DNA from: Streptomyces sp. NBC_01669
Lineage (GTDB): Bacteria > Actinomycetota > Actinomycetes > Streptomycetales > Streptomycetaceae
Length of the DNA stretch: 64,000 bases
Assembly (NCBI RefSeq): GCF_026339735.1
Contig: NZ_JAPEQG010000001.1
Location: forward strand, 6,014,001 to 6,078,000
Reading direction: 5' to 3'
In this document: positions 15,352-25,315 of the stretch, piece after piece
How the letters are laid out: each line of letters starts with the position of its first letter
Position numbering within the stretch: the stretch's first letter is position 1
The notes under the pieces: generated by a model
Told to the model about the DNA's origin: nothing
The model's input: only the letters and a program-made list of their open reading frames with translations
Database searches by the model: none
Translations under genes and position numbers: made by a program

Positions 15352-17834
15352 TGTTCGCTCCGCACCTCCCGAACGGTCTTGCCCGCGCGGCCATCCGCTT
15401 CAAGCCCTCCTCGTTCGTGGGGACGTTTGTCGCGCTCCTGATGGCAGCGGCGATCGTCTCCGCCTGCGGCATCCTCCTGGAGACCGGAATCCGTGCCTCC
15501 GTACCCGCCGAGCGCTATGCGAAGGCGCCGGTGCTCGTCGCCGCGGACCAGCAGGCACATCTGAGGGCCGGCAGCGGCGAGGACGCATACGACGCGGCGA
15601 CCCCGCTCCCCGACACCGCACGGCTGCCCGAAACCCTGGTACGGAAGGCAGCCTCGGTCCCGGGCGCGGCAACCGCGATCGGGGACGTCACCTTTCCCGT
15701 ACACCGGGACCGCACACCACTGACCGCACACGGCTGGGGATCCGCCGCCCTCACCGGGACACGGCTGCTCACCGGCGACGCACCGGAAGCCGGCGACGTC
15801 GTCGTTCCCGCCGGCGCCCAGGGCCGCGTCGGAGACCGTATCGCCCTGGACACCCCGGCAGGCATACGGGACTTCCGCATCTCGGGCACGACCGACGGCG
15901 CGGCAGGCACTGCCTGGTTCACCGATCAGCAGGCCGTCGCCCTCTCAGGACACCCCGGCCGCGTCGACGCCATCGCCGTGCTCGCCGCCCCCGGTACCCC
16001 CACCGCCACCCTCGCCGACCAGGTCACCCGGGCCGTCGGCCGCACCGCGGCCGCCCAGGTGCACACCGGTGACGACCGCGGCGCCGCAGAGGACACCGGG
16101 CTGGCCGGAGCCAAGGAGCTCCTCATCGGACTCGGCGGTTCCTTCGGCGGGGTCGCCGCCATGGTCGCCGTGTTCACCGCAGCGGGCACCGTCGCCCTCT
16201 CCGTCGGCCAGCGCAGCCGCGAATTCGCCCTGCTGCGCGCCATCGGCGCCACCCCGCGCCAACTGCGCCGCACCATCGCCACCGAGTCGCTGCTGGTCGC
16301 CCCGCTCGCCGGAGCCCTCGGCTGCCTGCCCGGATTCGCCCTGGCCCACTGGTGGTTCGGTCAACTCCGGGCGAAGGGCGCCGTCCCGGACGCCGTCGGC
16401 CTGCACACCTCCTGGCTGCCGCTCACCGTCGCCACTGCCGTCACCATGGTCACCGCGCTGTGCGCCGGATACGCCGCCGCCCGCCGGCCCTCGAAGACCA
16501 AGCCGGGCCTCGCCCTCGCCCAGTCCGCCGTGGAACGCCCCCCGTTCGGCTGGATCCGTACACCGCTCGGCATCGCCGCCCTCATCGGCGGTGCGGTCTT
16601 CGCGGGCGTCGCCGCCTCCGAGACCGGGGAGGACGCGGCCAACGCCGCACTCGGTGTCGTCATGCTCTTCATGCTCGCGGTCGGACTGCTCGGCCCACTG
16701 CTCGCCCGCCTCTGCGCCGCCGTCCTCGGTCTCCCGCTGCGTGCCGCAGGGGCATCCGGTTCGCTGGCCGCCGCCAACTCCCGTACGAACTCCCGTCGGC
16801 TGGCCTCCGCGATCACCCCGATCGTGCTCGCCATGGCCTTCGCCTCGACTCTCGTCTTCATGCACACCAGCGAGGAACGCGTGACCGCACACCAGCAGCG
16901 CGACGGCATCATCGCCGACCACATCGTCTCCGCGCCGGCGGGGCTCGCCTCCGACGCGACCGCCCGCGCCGCCGCCACGCCCGGCGTCTCCACGGCCGTC
17001 GGACTGCTCCGCGCCTCCGTCCTGGTCCCCGCGGGCAGCGGCGGCGAACGGTGGCTGCAGAGCGCGTCCGCCCAGGGCGTCATCGGATCAGGGCGCGACC
17101 TCACCGAGGTCCAGGACCTCGACGTCCGTACCGGATCGCTCACCGGACTGCGCCCCGGCACGGTCGCCATCGACACCACACTCGCCGTATCGGCGCATCT
17201 CGCCACCGGCGACCGGCTCGCGCTGCGGCTGCCGGACGGCACGGGAGCATCCCCGCAGATCGTCGCCGTCTACGGCCGCGGCCTCGGTGTCTCGCTCGTC
17301 ACCCTGCCCGCCGCCGACCTGCGGACCCATGTCACCTCGCCGTACGCCTCCGACGTCCTCGTACGGTCCACCCCGGCCGCCGCGCAGAAGCTCACCGCGC
17401 TCGGCACCGTCACCGACGCGTCCGGCTACGCCGCCGCGCGGAGCCAGGACCGTGAGCTCAACGCCTGGGCCAACACCACCATGGCCGCCGTCCTCGGCGG
17501 ATTCGCCGCAGTCGCCGCCGTCAACACGCTGGTCATGACCGTCCTCGACCGCCGCCGCGAACTCGGCATGCTCCGCCTCGTGGGTTCCACCCGCCGCCAG
17601 GTCATGGGCATGATCCGCTGGGAGGCGCTGCTCGTCACGGTGGCCGGAATCGCACTCGGCACAGGGATCGCGCTGGCCACGCTCAACCCGATGATGAAGG
17701 GCCTGACGGGCGAAGCCCCGTACATCCCACCGGCGCTGTACGGGTCGTTCGTCGCCGCGACCGTCGCTCTCGGCCTCGCCGCCGCCACGCTTCCGGCCCG
17801 TGCCGTCCTGCGCCGGATGGCCGCACGTCCGTAG
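15351..17834 (+). CDS. FtsX-like ABC transporter permease
   Basis: An 827-residue permease with one N-terminal membrane helix, a large extracytoplasmic domain and two FtsX modules. The first is around residues 260-390 (RSREFALLRAIGATPRQLRRTI) and the second lies at the C-terminal end (DRRRELGMLRLVGSTRRQVMGMI). Such permeases move lipids, antibiotics or peptides outward or act as mechanotransmitters rather than import solutes. There is no adjacent two-component system, so a bacitracin-resistance-type sensing module is not evident. The next gene starts 9 bp on. Confidence 0.92.
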   Translation: MFAPHLPNGLARAAIRFKPSSFVGTFVALLMAAAIVSACGILLETGIRASVPAERYAKAPVLVAADQQAHLRAGSGEDAYDAATPLPDTARLPETLVRKAASVPGAATAIGDVTFPVHRDRTPLTAHGWGSAALTGTRLLTGDAPEAGDVVVPAGAQGRVGDRIALDTPAGIRDFRISGTTDGAAGTAWFTDQQAVALSGHPGRVDAIAVLAAPGTPTATLADQVTRAVGRTAAAQVHTGDDRGAAEDTGLAGAKELLIGLGGSFGGVAAMVAVFTAAGTVALSVGQRSREFALLRAIGATPRQLRRTIATESLLVAPLAGALGCLPGFALAHWWFGQLRAKGAVPDAVGLHTSWLPLTVATAVTMVTALCAGYAAARRPSKTKPGLALAQSAVERPPFGWIRTPLGIAALIGGAVFAGVAASETGEDAANAALGVVMLFMLAVGLLGPLLARLCAAVLGLPLRAAGASGSLAAANSRTNSRRLASAITPIVLAMAFASTLVFMHTSEERVTAHQQRDGIIADHIVSAPAGLASDATARAAATPGVSTAVGLLRASVLVPAGSGGERWLQSASAQGVIGSGRDLTEVQDLDVRTGSLTGLRPGTVAIDTTLAVSAHLATGDRLALRLPDGTGASPQIVAVYGRGLGVSLVTLPAADLRTHVTSPYASDVLVRSTPAAAQKLTALGTVTDASGYAAARSQDRELNAWANTTMAAVLGGFAAVAAVNTLVMTVLDRRRELGMLRLVGSTRRQVMGMIRWEALLVTVAGIALGTGIALATLNPMMKGLTGEAPYIPPALYGSFVAATVALGLAAATLPARAVLRRMAARP

Positions 17835-17843
17835 AGTCGGCCC

Positions 17844-18350
17844 ATGCCCGCATCCCGCAGCAATCCGACCCTGGCCGAAGTCGAGGCGATCGCGCGCACG
17901 GCCCACGCGGATCAGAAGGACAAGGCCGGACGCCCGTACGCCGAACACCTCGCCGCCGTCGCGGAGGGCGTACGGGCGAGGGGCGGCAGCGACGAACAGA
18001 TCGCGGCGGCCTGGCTGCACGACGCCGTCGAGGACGAGGTGCTGTCCGAGGAGTGGCTGGCCCGCGCGGCCCTGCCGCAACAGGTCAAGGACATGGTCCT
18101 CGCCGTCACCAAACGGGACGGCGAGGACCTCGCTTCGTACACCCGGCGCATCCTCGCCACCCCGGGCGCCCTGCTGATCAAGGAGTCCGACCTCGCGCAC
18201 AACGCCGATCCGGACCGCCTCGCGGTACTGGACCCGGCGACGCGTACCCGGCTGACCGCGAAATACGCGCAGGTACGCGCGCTTCTCGGGCTCACCCCTG
18301 GCGAACCGCCCGCCGACCGTCCGGATCCGGCCAACACCGCGGGCGACTGA
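17844..18350 (+). CDS. stand-alone SpoT/MESH1-like HD hydrolase
   Basis: A 168-residue single-domain HD protein. The residues that define (p)ppGpp hydrolases are present in order and spacing: His35 (AEHLAAVA), His59-Asp60 (WLHDAVED), Glu63-Asp64, and Asp116/Asn120 (KESDLAHNAD). There is no synthetase, TGS or ACT domain, so it would be a small alarmone hydrolase-like enzyme. TAGAGT lies six bases before the ATG, overlapping the stop of the ABC permease gene, which suggests a leaderless message of its own. The function is inferred from residues only; other HD proteins hydrolyse other nucleotides. Confidence 0.82.
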   Translation: MPASRSNPTLAEVEAIARTAHADQKDKAGRPYAEHLAAVAEGVRARGGSDEQIAAAWLHDAVEDEVLSEEWLARAALPQQVKDMVLAVTKRDGEDLASYTRRILATPGALLIKESDLAHNADPDRLAVLDPATRTRLTAKYAQVRALLGLTPGEPPADRPDPANTAGD

Positions 18351-18355
18351 TCCAC

Positions 18356-19510
18356 TCAGAGCCTGGCGGCGTCCCGCCGGAAGGCCCAGTGCATGTCCGG
18401 TTCGGTTGCGAAACGCAGCACCCGCCGTACGGGTGGCGTACACATCAGCGTCACCGCGGCGGCCGCGGCCAGGGAGACGAGGACCAGGCCGGCCGGCTCG
18501 GCGAGCCACGTGTACCGGTCGAACACCCCGGCGTAGCCGACGCCCTTGATCAGGAACCCGTGCAGCAGATAGCCGCAGATCGTTCCGGCGCCCAGCACCG
18601 TGAACCACATGCGGCGGCGCGGCACCCAGGCCAGGAACCCGATGGTGAGCAGCAGCGCACAGCCGAACATCGCCAGCGTCATCACCGCACCCGACCACCA
18701 CGGAGCACCCATCTCCGGGGCGCTGTTGCTGCGGTAGAACCAGCCCAACTGCATCCGCGGCGCCGCCCAGTACGCGAACACGATCGCCCCCGCGAACAGC
18801 GGCAGCGCCAGCAGTCGCACCTCACGTCGGCGCACCAACTGGAAGTGTTCGGGCTTCAGTTGGAGACCGAGCACGAAGAACGGCAGGAACTGCAGGACCC
18901 GCTGGAGATCGAGATCGTCGCCGATCGTGGGGGAGAACGAGGCGAGTACGGCGATGACGAGCGCGACGGGCATCGGATGGCGCAGCGCCTGCCACAGGGG
19001 CGTGGTGATCCGCCAGATGAACAGCGCGCACAGGAACCAGGTGAGATACCAGGGGTCGAGCAGGCTGATCGGATGGTCCGGCGAGTCGTCCGCGTACCGC
19101 TTGAAGAGCGAGTACGCCGTCTCGAAGACCACATAGGGCACGGCGACGCCGGTGACCAGGCGCTTCACCTTCTTGGCGCTCAGGTCGAACGAGCGGGAGA
19201 AATAGCCGGAGACGATGATGAAGGCCGGCATGTGAAAGGTGTACGCAACCATGTACAGCGCACGGGTGGTCCGGCTCCCGTCCATCACGGGTTCCCATGA
19301 GTGCGCCACGGCGACCAGCACGATCGCCAGGTATTTGACGTTGTCGAAGTAGGCGTCACGCCGCTTCGCGGGCTCGGCCGCAGGAGGCTTGTTCGCCACC
19401 GGTGCGGGGGCTGTCGCGGTGGTGGTCCTGCCTCCGTCCGGTCTGGGCTCCGACTCCCGGGTCGCCGGGGAGATCGGGTCCCTCTGAAATACGTTCGGAG
19501 CGTGGAACAT
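18356..19510 (-). CDS. acyltransferase family 3 membrane protein
   Basis: A 384-residue polytopic protein (about ten helices) preceded by a ~60-residue Pro/Thr-rich cytoplasmic tail. It opens with RRDAYFDNVKYLAIVLVAVAHSWEPV, containing the essential histidine of acyltransferase-3 enzymes, and continues HMPAFIIVSGYFSRSF. Such proteins move acetyl or other acyl groups onto sugars or glycolipids across the membrane. The ATG at 19510 is preferred because AAGGTG precedes it; the frame is open to an ATG at 19579. It ends 5 bp from the convergent HD hydrolase gene. Confidence 0.87.
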   Translation of the reverse strand: MFHAPNVFQRDPISPATRESEPRPDGGRTTTATAPAPVANKPPAAEPAKRRDAYFDNVKYLAIVLVAVAHSWEPVMDGSRTTRALYMVAYTFHMPAFIIVSGYFSRSFDLSAKKVKRLVTGVAVPYVVFETAYSLFKRYADDSPDHPISLLDPWYLTWFLCALFIWRITTPLWQALRHPMPVALVIAVLASFSPTIGDDLDLQRVLQFLPFFVLGLQLKPEHFQLVRRREVRLLALPLFAGAIVFAYWAAPRMQLGWFYRSNSAPEMGAPWWSGAVMTLAMFGCALLLTIGFLAWVPRRRMWFTVLGAGTICGYLLHGFLIKGVGYAGVFDRYTWLAEPAGLVLVSLAAAAAVTLMCTPPVRRVLRFATEPDMHWAFRRDAARL

Positions 19511-19990
19511 CCAAAGCACCTTAGACGTCTCGAATGCAATTCGTAAAACGGCCATCGGATATCGCGTGTTCCCGCCCATTCGAAAGTGAAACCACCCGAA
19601 AAATGCCCGCTATGACCTGATTGATCCGCCTTAAACGGTGCATATTGGCAGGCGATTGAGGGGAGTGAATTTCATCGCATCAAGTCGGCGAAATACATGT
19701 GAATGATGTGTGTGGATATGGAAATCATCACAGCCATGCACCATTTGAACCGGGCCTGGCGCGACCCCGGTGCGGCCCCGGGACGGTTCCGGCGGAGCGC
19801 CGGCAGGTGCGCCGTGAGGGTTGTGCGCCCCTCGCGCACGCGGGGCGTGAGGATGGCGAGATCCGGACAGTCCGATGCGTCACCTGGCAGCAACCATGGG
19901 GGAGTTGGTGGCACGATGGACGTAACGGAGGAGTGCCGGGATGCACGCCTCCGGGCCGGCAAGGCGGACCGACCAAGGGTGTGATCAGTC
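19511..19990. other. 480-bp gene-free stretch with a low-GC core
   Basis: No convincing gene on either strand. The part next to the acyltransferase gene (about 19530-19745) is visibly much poorer in G+C than the rest of the window (for example CATATTGG, GAATTTCATCGC, AAATACATGTGAATG). It probably holds the acyltransferase promoter region. Open frames here on the minus strand lack codon bias. The right half (19760-19990) is ordinary GC-rich leader of the next gene. Confidence 0.5.
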
Positions 19991-20185
19991 GTGGCCATTT
20001 CACTGTCTGTGGTGCTGATGTTGGCGATCATCCTGGTGGTCCTGATCCGCAGCGGCTCCATCAAGGCCGGACCCGCGGTCGTCGCGGTGCTCTTCGGCTT
20101 CTTCCTGGCATCGACCGGCATGGCGCCGTCGATCAACAGGTTCATGAACTCGATAGCGGAGACGATCAGCAACATCTCCTTCTGA
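19991..20185 (+). CDS. small conserved-type membrane protein
   Basis: A 64-residue protein, GTG start, with a first membrane helix at residues 3-20 (LSVVLMLAIILVVLI), a short basic loop (RSGSIKAG) and a second hydrophobic stretch (VVAVLFGFFLAST). A polar tail (APSINRFMNSIAETISNISF) follows. Codon third positions are strongly G/C, which supports real coding. It stands alone between two long untranslated stretches and is followed by a strong hairpin. Function unknown. Confidence 0.72.
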   Translation: MAISLSVVLMLAIILVVLIRSGSIKAGPAVVAVLFGFFLASTGMAPSINRFMNSIAETISNISF

Positions 20186-20227
20186 CGCGCCGTCGGCCGG
20201 CCCCGTAGTGGCGGGTTCCCGAACGCA

Positions 20228-20267
20228 TCAGGGCCAGGTCGGAGGATGTCCTCCGGCCTGGCCCTGA
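20228..20267. terminator. bidirectional terminator hairpin
   Basis: Arms of about 19 bases (TCAGGGCCAGG..CGGAGGA and complement) with one wobble position and a two-base centre lie between the small membrane protein gene and the minus-strand tRNA-Gly gene. They serve both. Confidence 0.82.
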
Positions 20268-20273
20268 GTGGCA

Positions 20274-20347
20274 TGGAGCGGGCGACGGGAATCGAACCCG
20301 CGTAGCTAGTTTGGAAGACTAGGGCTCTACCATTGAGCTACGCCCGC
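20274..20347 (-). tRNA. tRNA-Gly (anticodon TCC)
   Basis: Cloverleaf on the minus strand: acceptor GCGGGCG/CGCCCGC, D-arm GCTC..GAGC, anticodon stem CTAGT/ACTAG with loop CTTCCAA (anticodon TCC) and T-arm GGGTTCGATTCCC. Discriminator T is followed by an encoded CCA. Confidence 0.96.
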
Positions 20348-20511
20348 GAACGCCGCACCGCAGGTCACGAGGACCGCGGCACGAAGAGCATCGTAGCGGG
20401 TCGCGGACGGTCTGCGCACACATGGTTGCGGCGCCGGGTGCCGCGATCCGCGCCGCCCCCGAAAAGAGCCTGTGCACCGCCTGTCGGCATGTACCCTACG
20501 TGTCGCACCGA

Positions 20512-20588
20512 CGGGGTGTGGCGCAGCTTGGTAGCGCGTCCGCTTTGGGAGCGGAAGGTCGTCGGTTCGAATCCGGCCACCCCGACCA
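20512..20588 (+). tRNA. tRNA-Pro (anticodon TGG)
   Basis: 77 nt: acceptor CGGGGTG/CACCCCG, D-arm with GGCGCAGCTTGGTAGCGC, anticodon stem TCCGC/GCGGA with loop TTTGGGA (anticodon TGG), T-loop GGTTCGAATCC, discriminator A and encoded CCA. Confidence 0.97.
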
Positions 20589-20738
20589 CCAGCAAGATCG
20601 CATTGTGGGAGTCATCCCCCTTGCCGTTACTATGCAAAATGCGTGCCCGTGTGTCTGATGTACCGGGCTCGATCCGCGGAGCCGCTGTCCGGTGGCCGAG
20701 CAGAACCCCAAGAAGTCAGCCACCAAGGAGACCGAACC

Positions 20739-22133
20739 GTGAAGAGCGCCGTGGAGACCCTGAACCCGACTCGGGTTCGGCTCAGCATCGAGGTGCCCTT
20801 CGAGGAGCTCAAGGACAGCCTCGACGCGGCGTACAAGAAGATCAACCAGCAGGTCACGGTGAAGGGCTTCCGTAAGGGCAAGATCCCCAACCGGGTCATC
20901 GACCAGCGGTTCGGCCGTGGTGCTGTGCTGGAGGAGGCCGTCAACGACGCCCTCCCGAAGTTCTACACCGAGGCTGTCAACGAGGGTGAGCTCAACGTCC
21001 TGGGCCAGCCCGAGGTCGACATCACCGAGCTGAAGGACGGCGAGCTGCTGGCCTTCACCGCCGAGGTCGACGTGCGCCCCGCGATCGAGATCCCGGACTA
21101 CTCCGGCATCGAGGTCACCGTGGACGCCCTCGAGGTCACCGACGAAGAGGTCGAGAAGGCCGTCGAGCAGCTCCGCGAGCGCTTCGCCTCCACCAACCCG
21201 GTCGAGCGTGCCGCCGCCGAGGGCGACGTCGTCACGATCGACCTGCAGGCCAAGGTCGACGGCGAGGTCCTGGAGGACGGCGTGGCCGAGGGTGTCTCGT
21301 ACACCATCGGTTCCGGTGAGCTCCTCGACGGCATCGACGCTGCTGTCACGGGCCTGGAGGCGGGTGGCGAGGCCACCTTCACCTCCGAGCTGAAGGGCGG
21401 CTCGGCCGAGGGCAAGGAGGCCGAGGTCACCGTCAAGGTCACCGCGGTCGCCGCCCGTGAGCTTCCGGAGCTGGACGACGAGTTCGCCCAGATGGCGAGC
21501 GAGTTCGACACGCTCGACGAGCTCAAGGCGGACAGCCGTACGCGCCTGGAGAACACCAAGCAGTACGACCAGGCCACCCAGGCCCAGGAGCGCGTCCTCG
21601 AGGAGCTGCTGAAGCTCGCCGAGGTCCCGATCCCCGAGAAGCTGCTCGCGGACGAGATCCAGACCCGCAAGCACAACCTGGAGCACCACCAGCTCGGCCA
21701 GATGGGTCTGACCCTGGAGAAGTACCTGGAGATCCAGGGCAAGACGGTCGAGGAGTTCGACGCCGAGACCTCCGAGCAGGCCATCAAGGGCATCAAGACC
21801 CAGTTCATCCTTGACGAGCTCGTCAACAAGGAGAAGCTGAACGTCAACCAGGAGGAGCTCACCGAGCACCTCATGCGGCGCGCTGCTTCCTCCGGTATGA
21901 GCCCCGACCAGTTCGCCCAGGCCGTCGTCGAGGGCGGTCAGGTGCCGATGCTCGTCGGCGAGGTCGCCCGCGGCAAGGCGCTGGCTGTGGTCGTCGAGGC
22001 CGCCAAGGTCGTCGACACCAACGGTGAGGTCGTCGAGCTGGAGGACGAGGAGGAGCTCGAGGAGGCCATCGAGACGGTCGAGGCCGCCGAGGGCACCACC
22101 GAGGCCGCTGCCGAGGAGAAGAACGAGGCCTGA
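20739..22133 (+). CDS. tig: trigger factor
   Basis: A 464-residue ribosome-associated chaperone and peptidyl-prolyl isomerase. The N-terminal ribosome-binding domain holds the signature VKGFRKGKIPNRVIDQRFG (the G-F-R-x-G-K-x-P loop). The FKBP-type domain follows (GDVVTIDLQAKVDGE..., SYTIGSGELLDGIDAAVTGLEAGGEATF), then the long helical C-terminal arms. The tail is very acidic (VVELEDEEELEEAIETVEAAEG). The GTG start has AAGGAG nine bases upstream. It precedes clpP1P2-clpX as in most actinobacteria, linking folding and proteolysis. Confidence 0.97.
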   Translation: MKSAVETLNPTRVRLSIEVPFEELKDSLDAAYKKINQQVTVKGFRKGKIPNRVIDQRFGRGAVLEEAVNDALPKFYTEAVNEGELNVLGQPEVDITELKDGELLAFTAEVDVRPAIEIPDYSGIEVTVDALEVTDEEVEKAVEQLRERFASTNPVERAAAEGDVVTIDLQAKVDGEVLEDGVAEGVSYTIGSGELLDGIDAAVTGLEAGGEATFTSELKGGSAEGKEAEVTVKVTAVAARELPELDDEFAQMASEFDTLDELKADSRTRLENTKQYDQATQAQERVLEELLKLAEVPIPEKLLADEIQTRKHNLEHHQLGQMGLTLEKYLEIQGKTVEEFDAETSEQAIKGIKTQFILDELVNKEKLNVNQEELTEHLMRRAASSGMSPDQFAQAVVEGGQVPMLVGEVARGKALAVVVEAAKVVDTNGEVVELEDEEELEEAIETVEAAEGTTEAAAEEKNEA

Positions 22134-22152
22134 GCCTCGCGCTGAACCCGTG

Positions 22153-22189
22153 CGACGGGCTCCGGACGCTGAGCGTCCGGAGCCCGTCG
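22153..22189 (+). terminator. terminator of tig
   Basis: Perfect 18-base arms (CGACGGGCTCCGGACGCT and complement) around a single central base, 20 bp past the tig stop, isolating tig from clpP1. Confidence 0.85.
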
Positions 22190-22272
22190 TCGTCTCGCGG
22201 CAGAGTCCCGCGCAGCCGGCCCCGAGATCCCCGCCTGGTGCCGCAGAACCCTTGTGCGCACTGCCCAGCTTG

Positions 22273-22286
22273 CGCTCCCAGCGAAC
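22273..22286. promoter_or_regulatory. ClgR-box-like sequence upstream of clpP1
   Basis: CGC-N5-GCGAAC (on the minus strand GTTCGC-N5-GCG) lies 134 bp upstream of the clpP1 start. It matches the core spacing of the ClgR activator motif reported for Streptomyces clp and lon promoters. Match and position are visible; binding is inferred. Confidence 0.55.
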
Positions 22287-22419
22287 AGTTGCGGAAGCGG
22301 GATGGCGTTGTCCTACCTGCGCGTTAGGGTCCATGAATAGGAAGGGCAGGGGAGTCCCCGCCCGCCCGGTACGAAGACGCTGAGACGGCCGGAGCCGTCA
22401 GAGACGAGCAGGTGGATAC

Positions 22420-23037
22420 GTGACGAATCTGATGCCTTACGTCGCCGGAGAGCCGTCCCTCGGTGGTGGCCTCGGCGACCAGGTCTACAGCCGACTGCTC
22501 GGCGAGCGCATCATCTTCCTCGGTCAGCAGGTCGACGATGACATCGCCAACAGGATCACGGCGCAGCTGCTTCTCCTTGCCGCCGAACCCGACAAGGACA
22601 TCTACCTCTACATCAACAGCCCCGGCGGCTCGGTGACGGCAGGCATGGCGGTCTACGACACCATGCAGTACATCCCGAACGACGTGGTCACCATCGGTAT
22701 GGGCATGGCTGCCTCGATGGGCCAGTTCCTGCTGACCGGTGGCACCGCGGGCAAGCGCTTCGCGCTCCCGAACACCGACATCCTCATGCACCAGGGTTCG
22801 GCCGGCCTCGGCGGTACCGCCTCGGACATCAAGATCCAGGCGCAGTACCTGCTCCGTACGAAGCAGCGGATGGCGGAGATCACCGCCCGTCACTCCGGTC
22901 AGACCGTGGAGACGATCATCCGCGACGGCGACCGCGACCGCTGGTACACGGCGGAGGAGGCCGTGGAGTACGGGCTGATCGACGAGATCATCTCCGCCGC
23001 ATCGGGCGTTCCGGGCGGCGGCGGCACCGGGGCCTGA
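22420..23037 (+). CDS. clpP1: ATP-dependent Clp protease proteolytic subunit 1
   Basis: A 205-residue serine peptidase. The nucleophile is Ser99 in GMAASMGQF and the histidine is His124 in DILMHQ; the aspartate follows in the C-terminal third. The IYLYINSPGGSVTAGMAVYD oxyanion-hole segment is intact. Actinobacterial ClpP1 and ClpP2 form a mixed two-ring barrel fed by ClpX or ClpC. The GTG start is separated from clpP2 by 51 bp, so the two are cotranscribed. A ClgR-like box lies upstream. Confidence 0.97.
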   Translation: MTNLMPYVAGEPSLGGGLGDQVYSRLLGERIIFLGQQVDDDIANRITAQLLLLAAEPDKDIYLYINSPGGSVTAGMAVYDTMQYIPNDVVTIGMGMAASMGQFLLTGGTAGKRFALPNTDILMHQGSAGLGGTASDIKIQAQYLLRTKQRMAEITARHSGQTVETIIRDGDRDRWYTAEEAVEYGLIDEIISAASGVPGGGGTGA

Positions 23038-23088
23038 GCCCCTCTGCCCGCCCAGCCCACAGCCCTCAGCCCTCAGAACGCCACCAGG

Positions 23089-23781
23089 ATGGTGAACACC
23101 GACATGAGCAACTACCCCGGCCTCCCCGGCGCATCCGCCAGCGGCCTCTACACCGGCCCGCAGGTGGACAACCGCTACATCGTTCCGCGCTTCGTGGAGC
23201 GCACCTCGCAGGGTGTGCGGGAGTACGACCCGTATGCGAAGCTCTTCGAGGAGCGCGTGATCTTCCTCGGCGTGCAGATCGACGACGCGTCCGCCAACGA
23301 CGTCATGGCGCAGCTGCTGTGCCTGGAGTCGATGGACCCGGACCGTGACATCTCGATCTACATCAACAGCCCCGGCGGCTCGTTCACCGCGCTCACCGCG
23401 ATCTACGACACGATGCAGTTCGTGAAGCCGGACATCCAGACGGTCTGCATGGGCCAGGCGGCCTCCGCCGCCGCGGTCCTGCTCGCCGCCGGCACGCCCG
23501 GCAAGCGCATGGCTCTGCCCAACGCCCGTGTGCTGATCCACCAGCCGTCCTCGCAGACCGGCCGTGAGCAGCTCTCCGACCTGGAGATCGCGGCCAACGA
23601 GATCCTGCGGATGCGCACCCAGCTGGAGGAGATGCTGGCCAAGCACTCCACCACGCCGCTGGAGAAGATCCGCGACGACATCGAGCGCGACAAGATCCTG
23701 ACCGCCGAGGACGCCCTCGCCTACGGTCTCGTCGACCAGATCGTCTCCACTCGCAAGAGTGCGGCCGGAGCGATGGCCTGA
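23089..23781 (+). CDS. clpP2: ATP-dependent Clp protease proteolytic subunit 2
   Basis: About 230 residues with catalytic Ser126 (GQAASAAAVLL) and His151 (VLIHQP) and an N-terminal extension of ~45 residues before the core (YAKLFEERVIFLG). It is the partner of ClpP1 in the mixed barrel. Three candidate starts lie within 15 bp (ATG 23089, GTG 23092, ATG 23104); the first has CCAGG just before it. An imperfect hairpin separates it from clpX. Confidence 0.96.
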   Translation: MVNTDMSNYPGLPGASASGLYTGPQVDNRYIVPRFVERTSQGVREYDPYAKLFEERVIFLGVQIDDASANDVMAQLLCLESMDPDRDISIYINSPGGSFTALTAIYDTMQFVKPDIQTVCMGQAASAAAVLLAAGTPGKRMALPNARVLIHQPSSQTGREQLSDLEIAANEILRMRTQLEEMLAKHSTTPLEKIRDDIERDKILTAEDALAYGLVDQIVSTRKSAAGAMA

Positions 23782-23793
23782 CGTCGGCCTTTA

Positions 23794-23847
23794 CCCCTTG
23801 GCGCGGTGGTTTCACACGGTCGTGGCCGTGTGAACCGTGCCAAGGGG
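23794..23847 (+). terminator. long interrupted hairpin between clpP2 and clpX
   Basis: Outer arms CCCCTTGGC/GCCAAGGGG and inner arms TTCACACGG/CCGTGTGAA form a long stem with an internal bulge in the 157-bp clpP2-clpX gap. It is a terminator or attenuator that would let clpX be expressed separately from clpP1P2. Confidence 0.65.
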
Positions 23848-23938
23848 GGCCCGAACGGGGGGCCAGGCAAGGTACCGTCGGATAGAGGCACCAGGAGCCG
23901 CTGCACCAAGCTGCTCCCAGGCGAAGGGGAAGCACCTC

Positions 23939-25237
<1,299 letters not shown>

Positions 25238-25261
25238 CGGTCGCGGTAGCACGACGTACAC

Positions 25262-25300
25262 GAAGGGGCGCCCGGCCAGTCACTGGCCGGGCGCCCCTTC
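25262..25300. terminator. terminator of clpX (bidirectional)
   Basis: Perfect 19-base arms around a single base (GAAGGGGCGCCCGGCCAGT and complement) between convergent clpX and the GPYGQQP-repeat protein gene. Confidence 0.85.
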
Positions 25301-25315
25301 CGCTGTACCGAGTGC

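Noticed and set aside
19672..20274. A 200-codon minus-strand frame over the small membrane protein and its leader
   Set aside because: It runs antisense to a better-supported small gene, crosses its terminator and lacks codon bias and a ribosome site.
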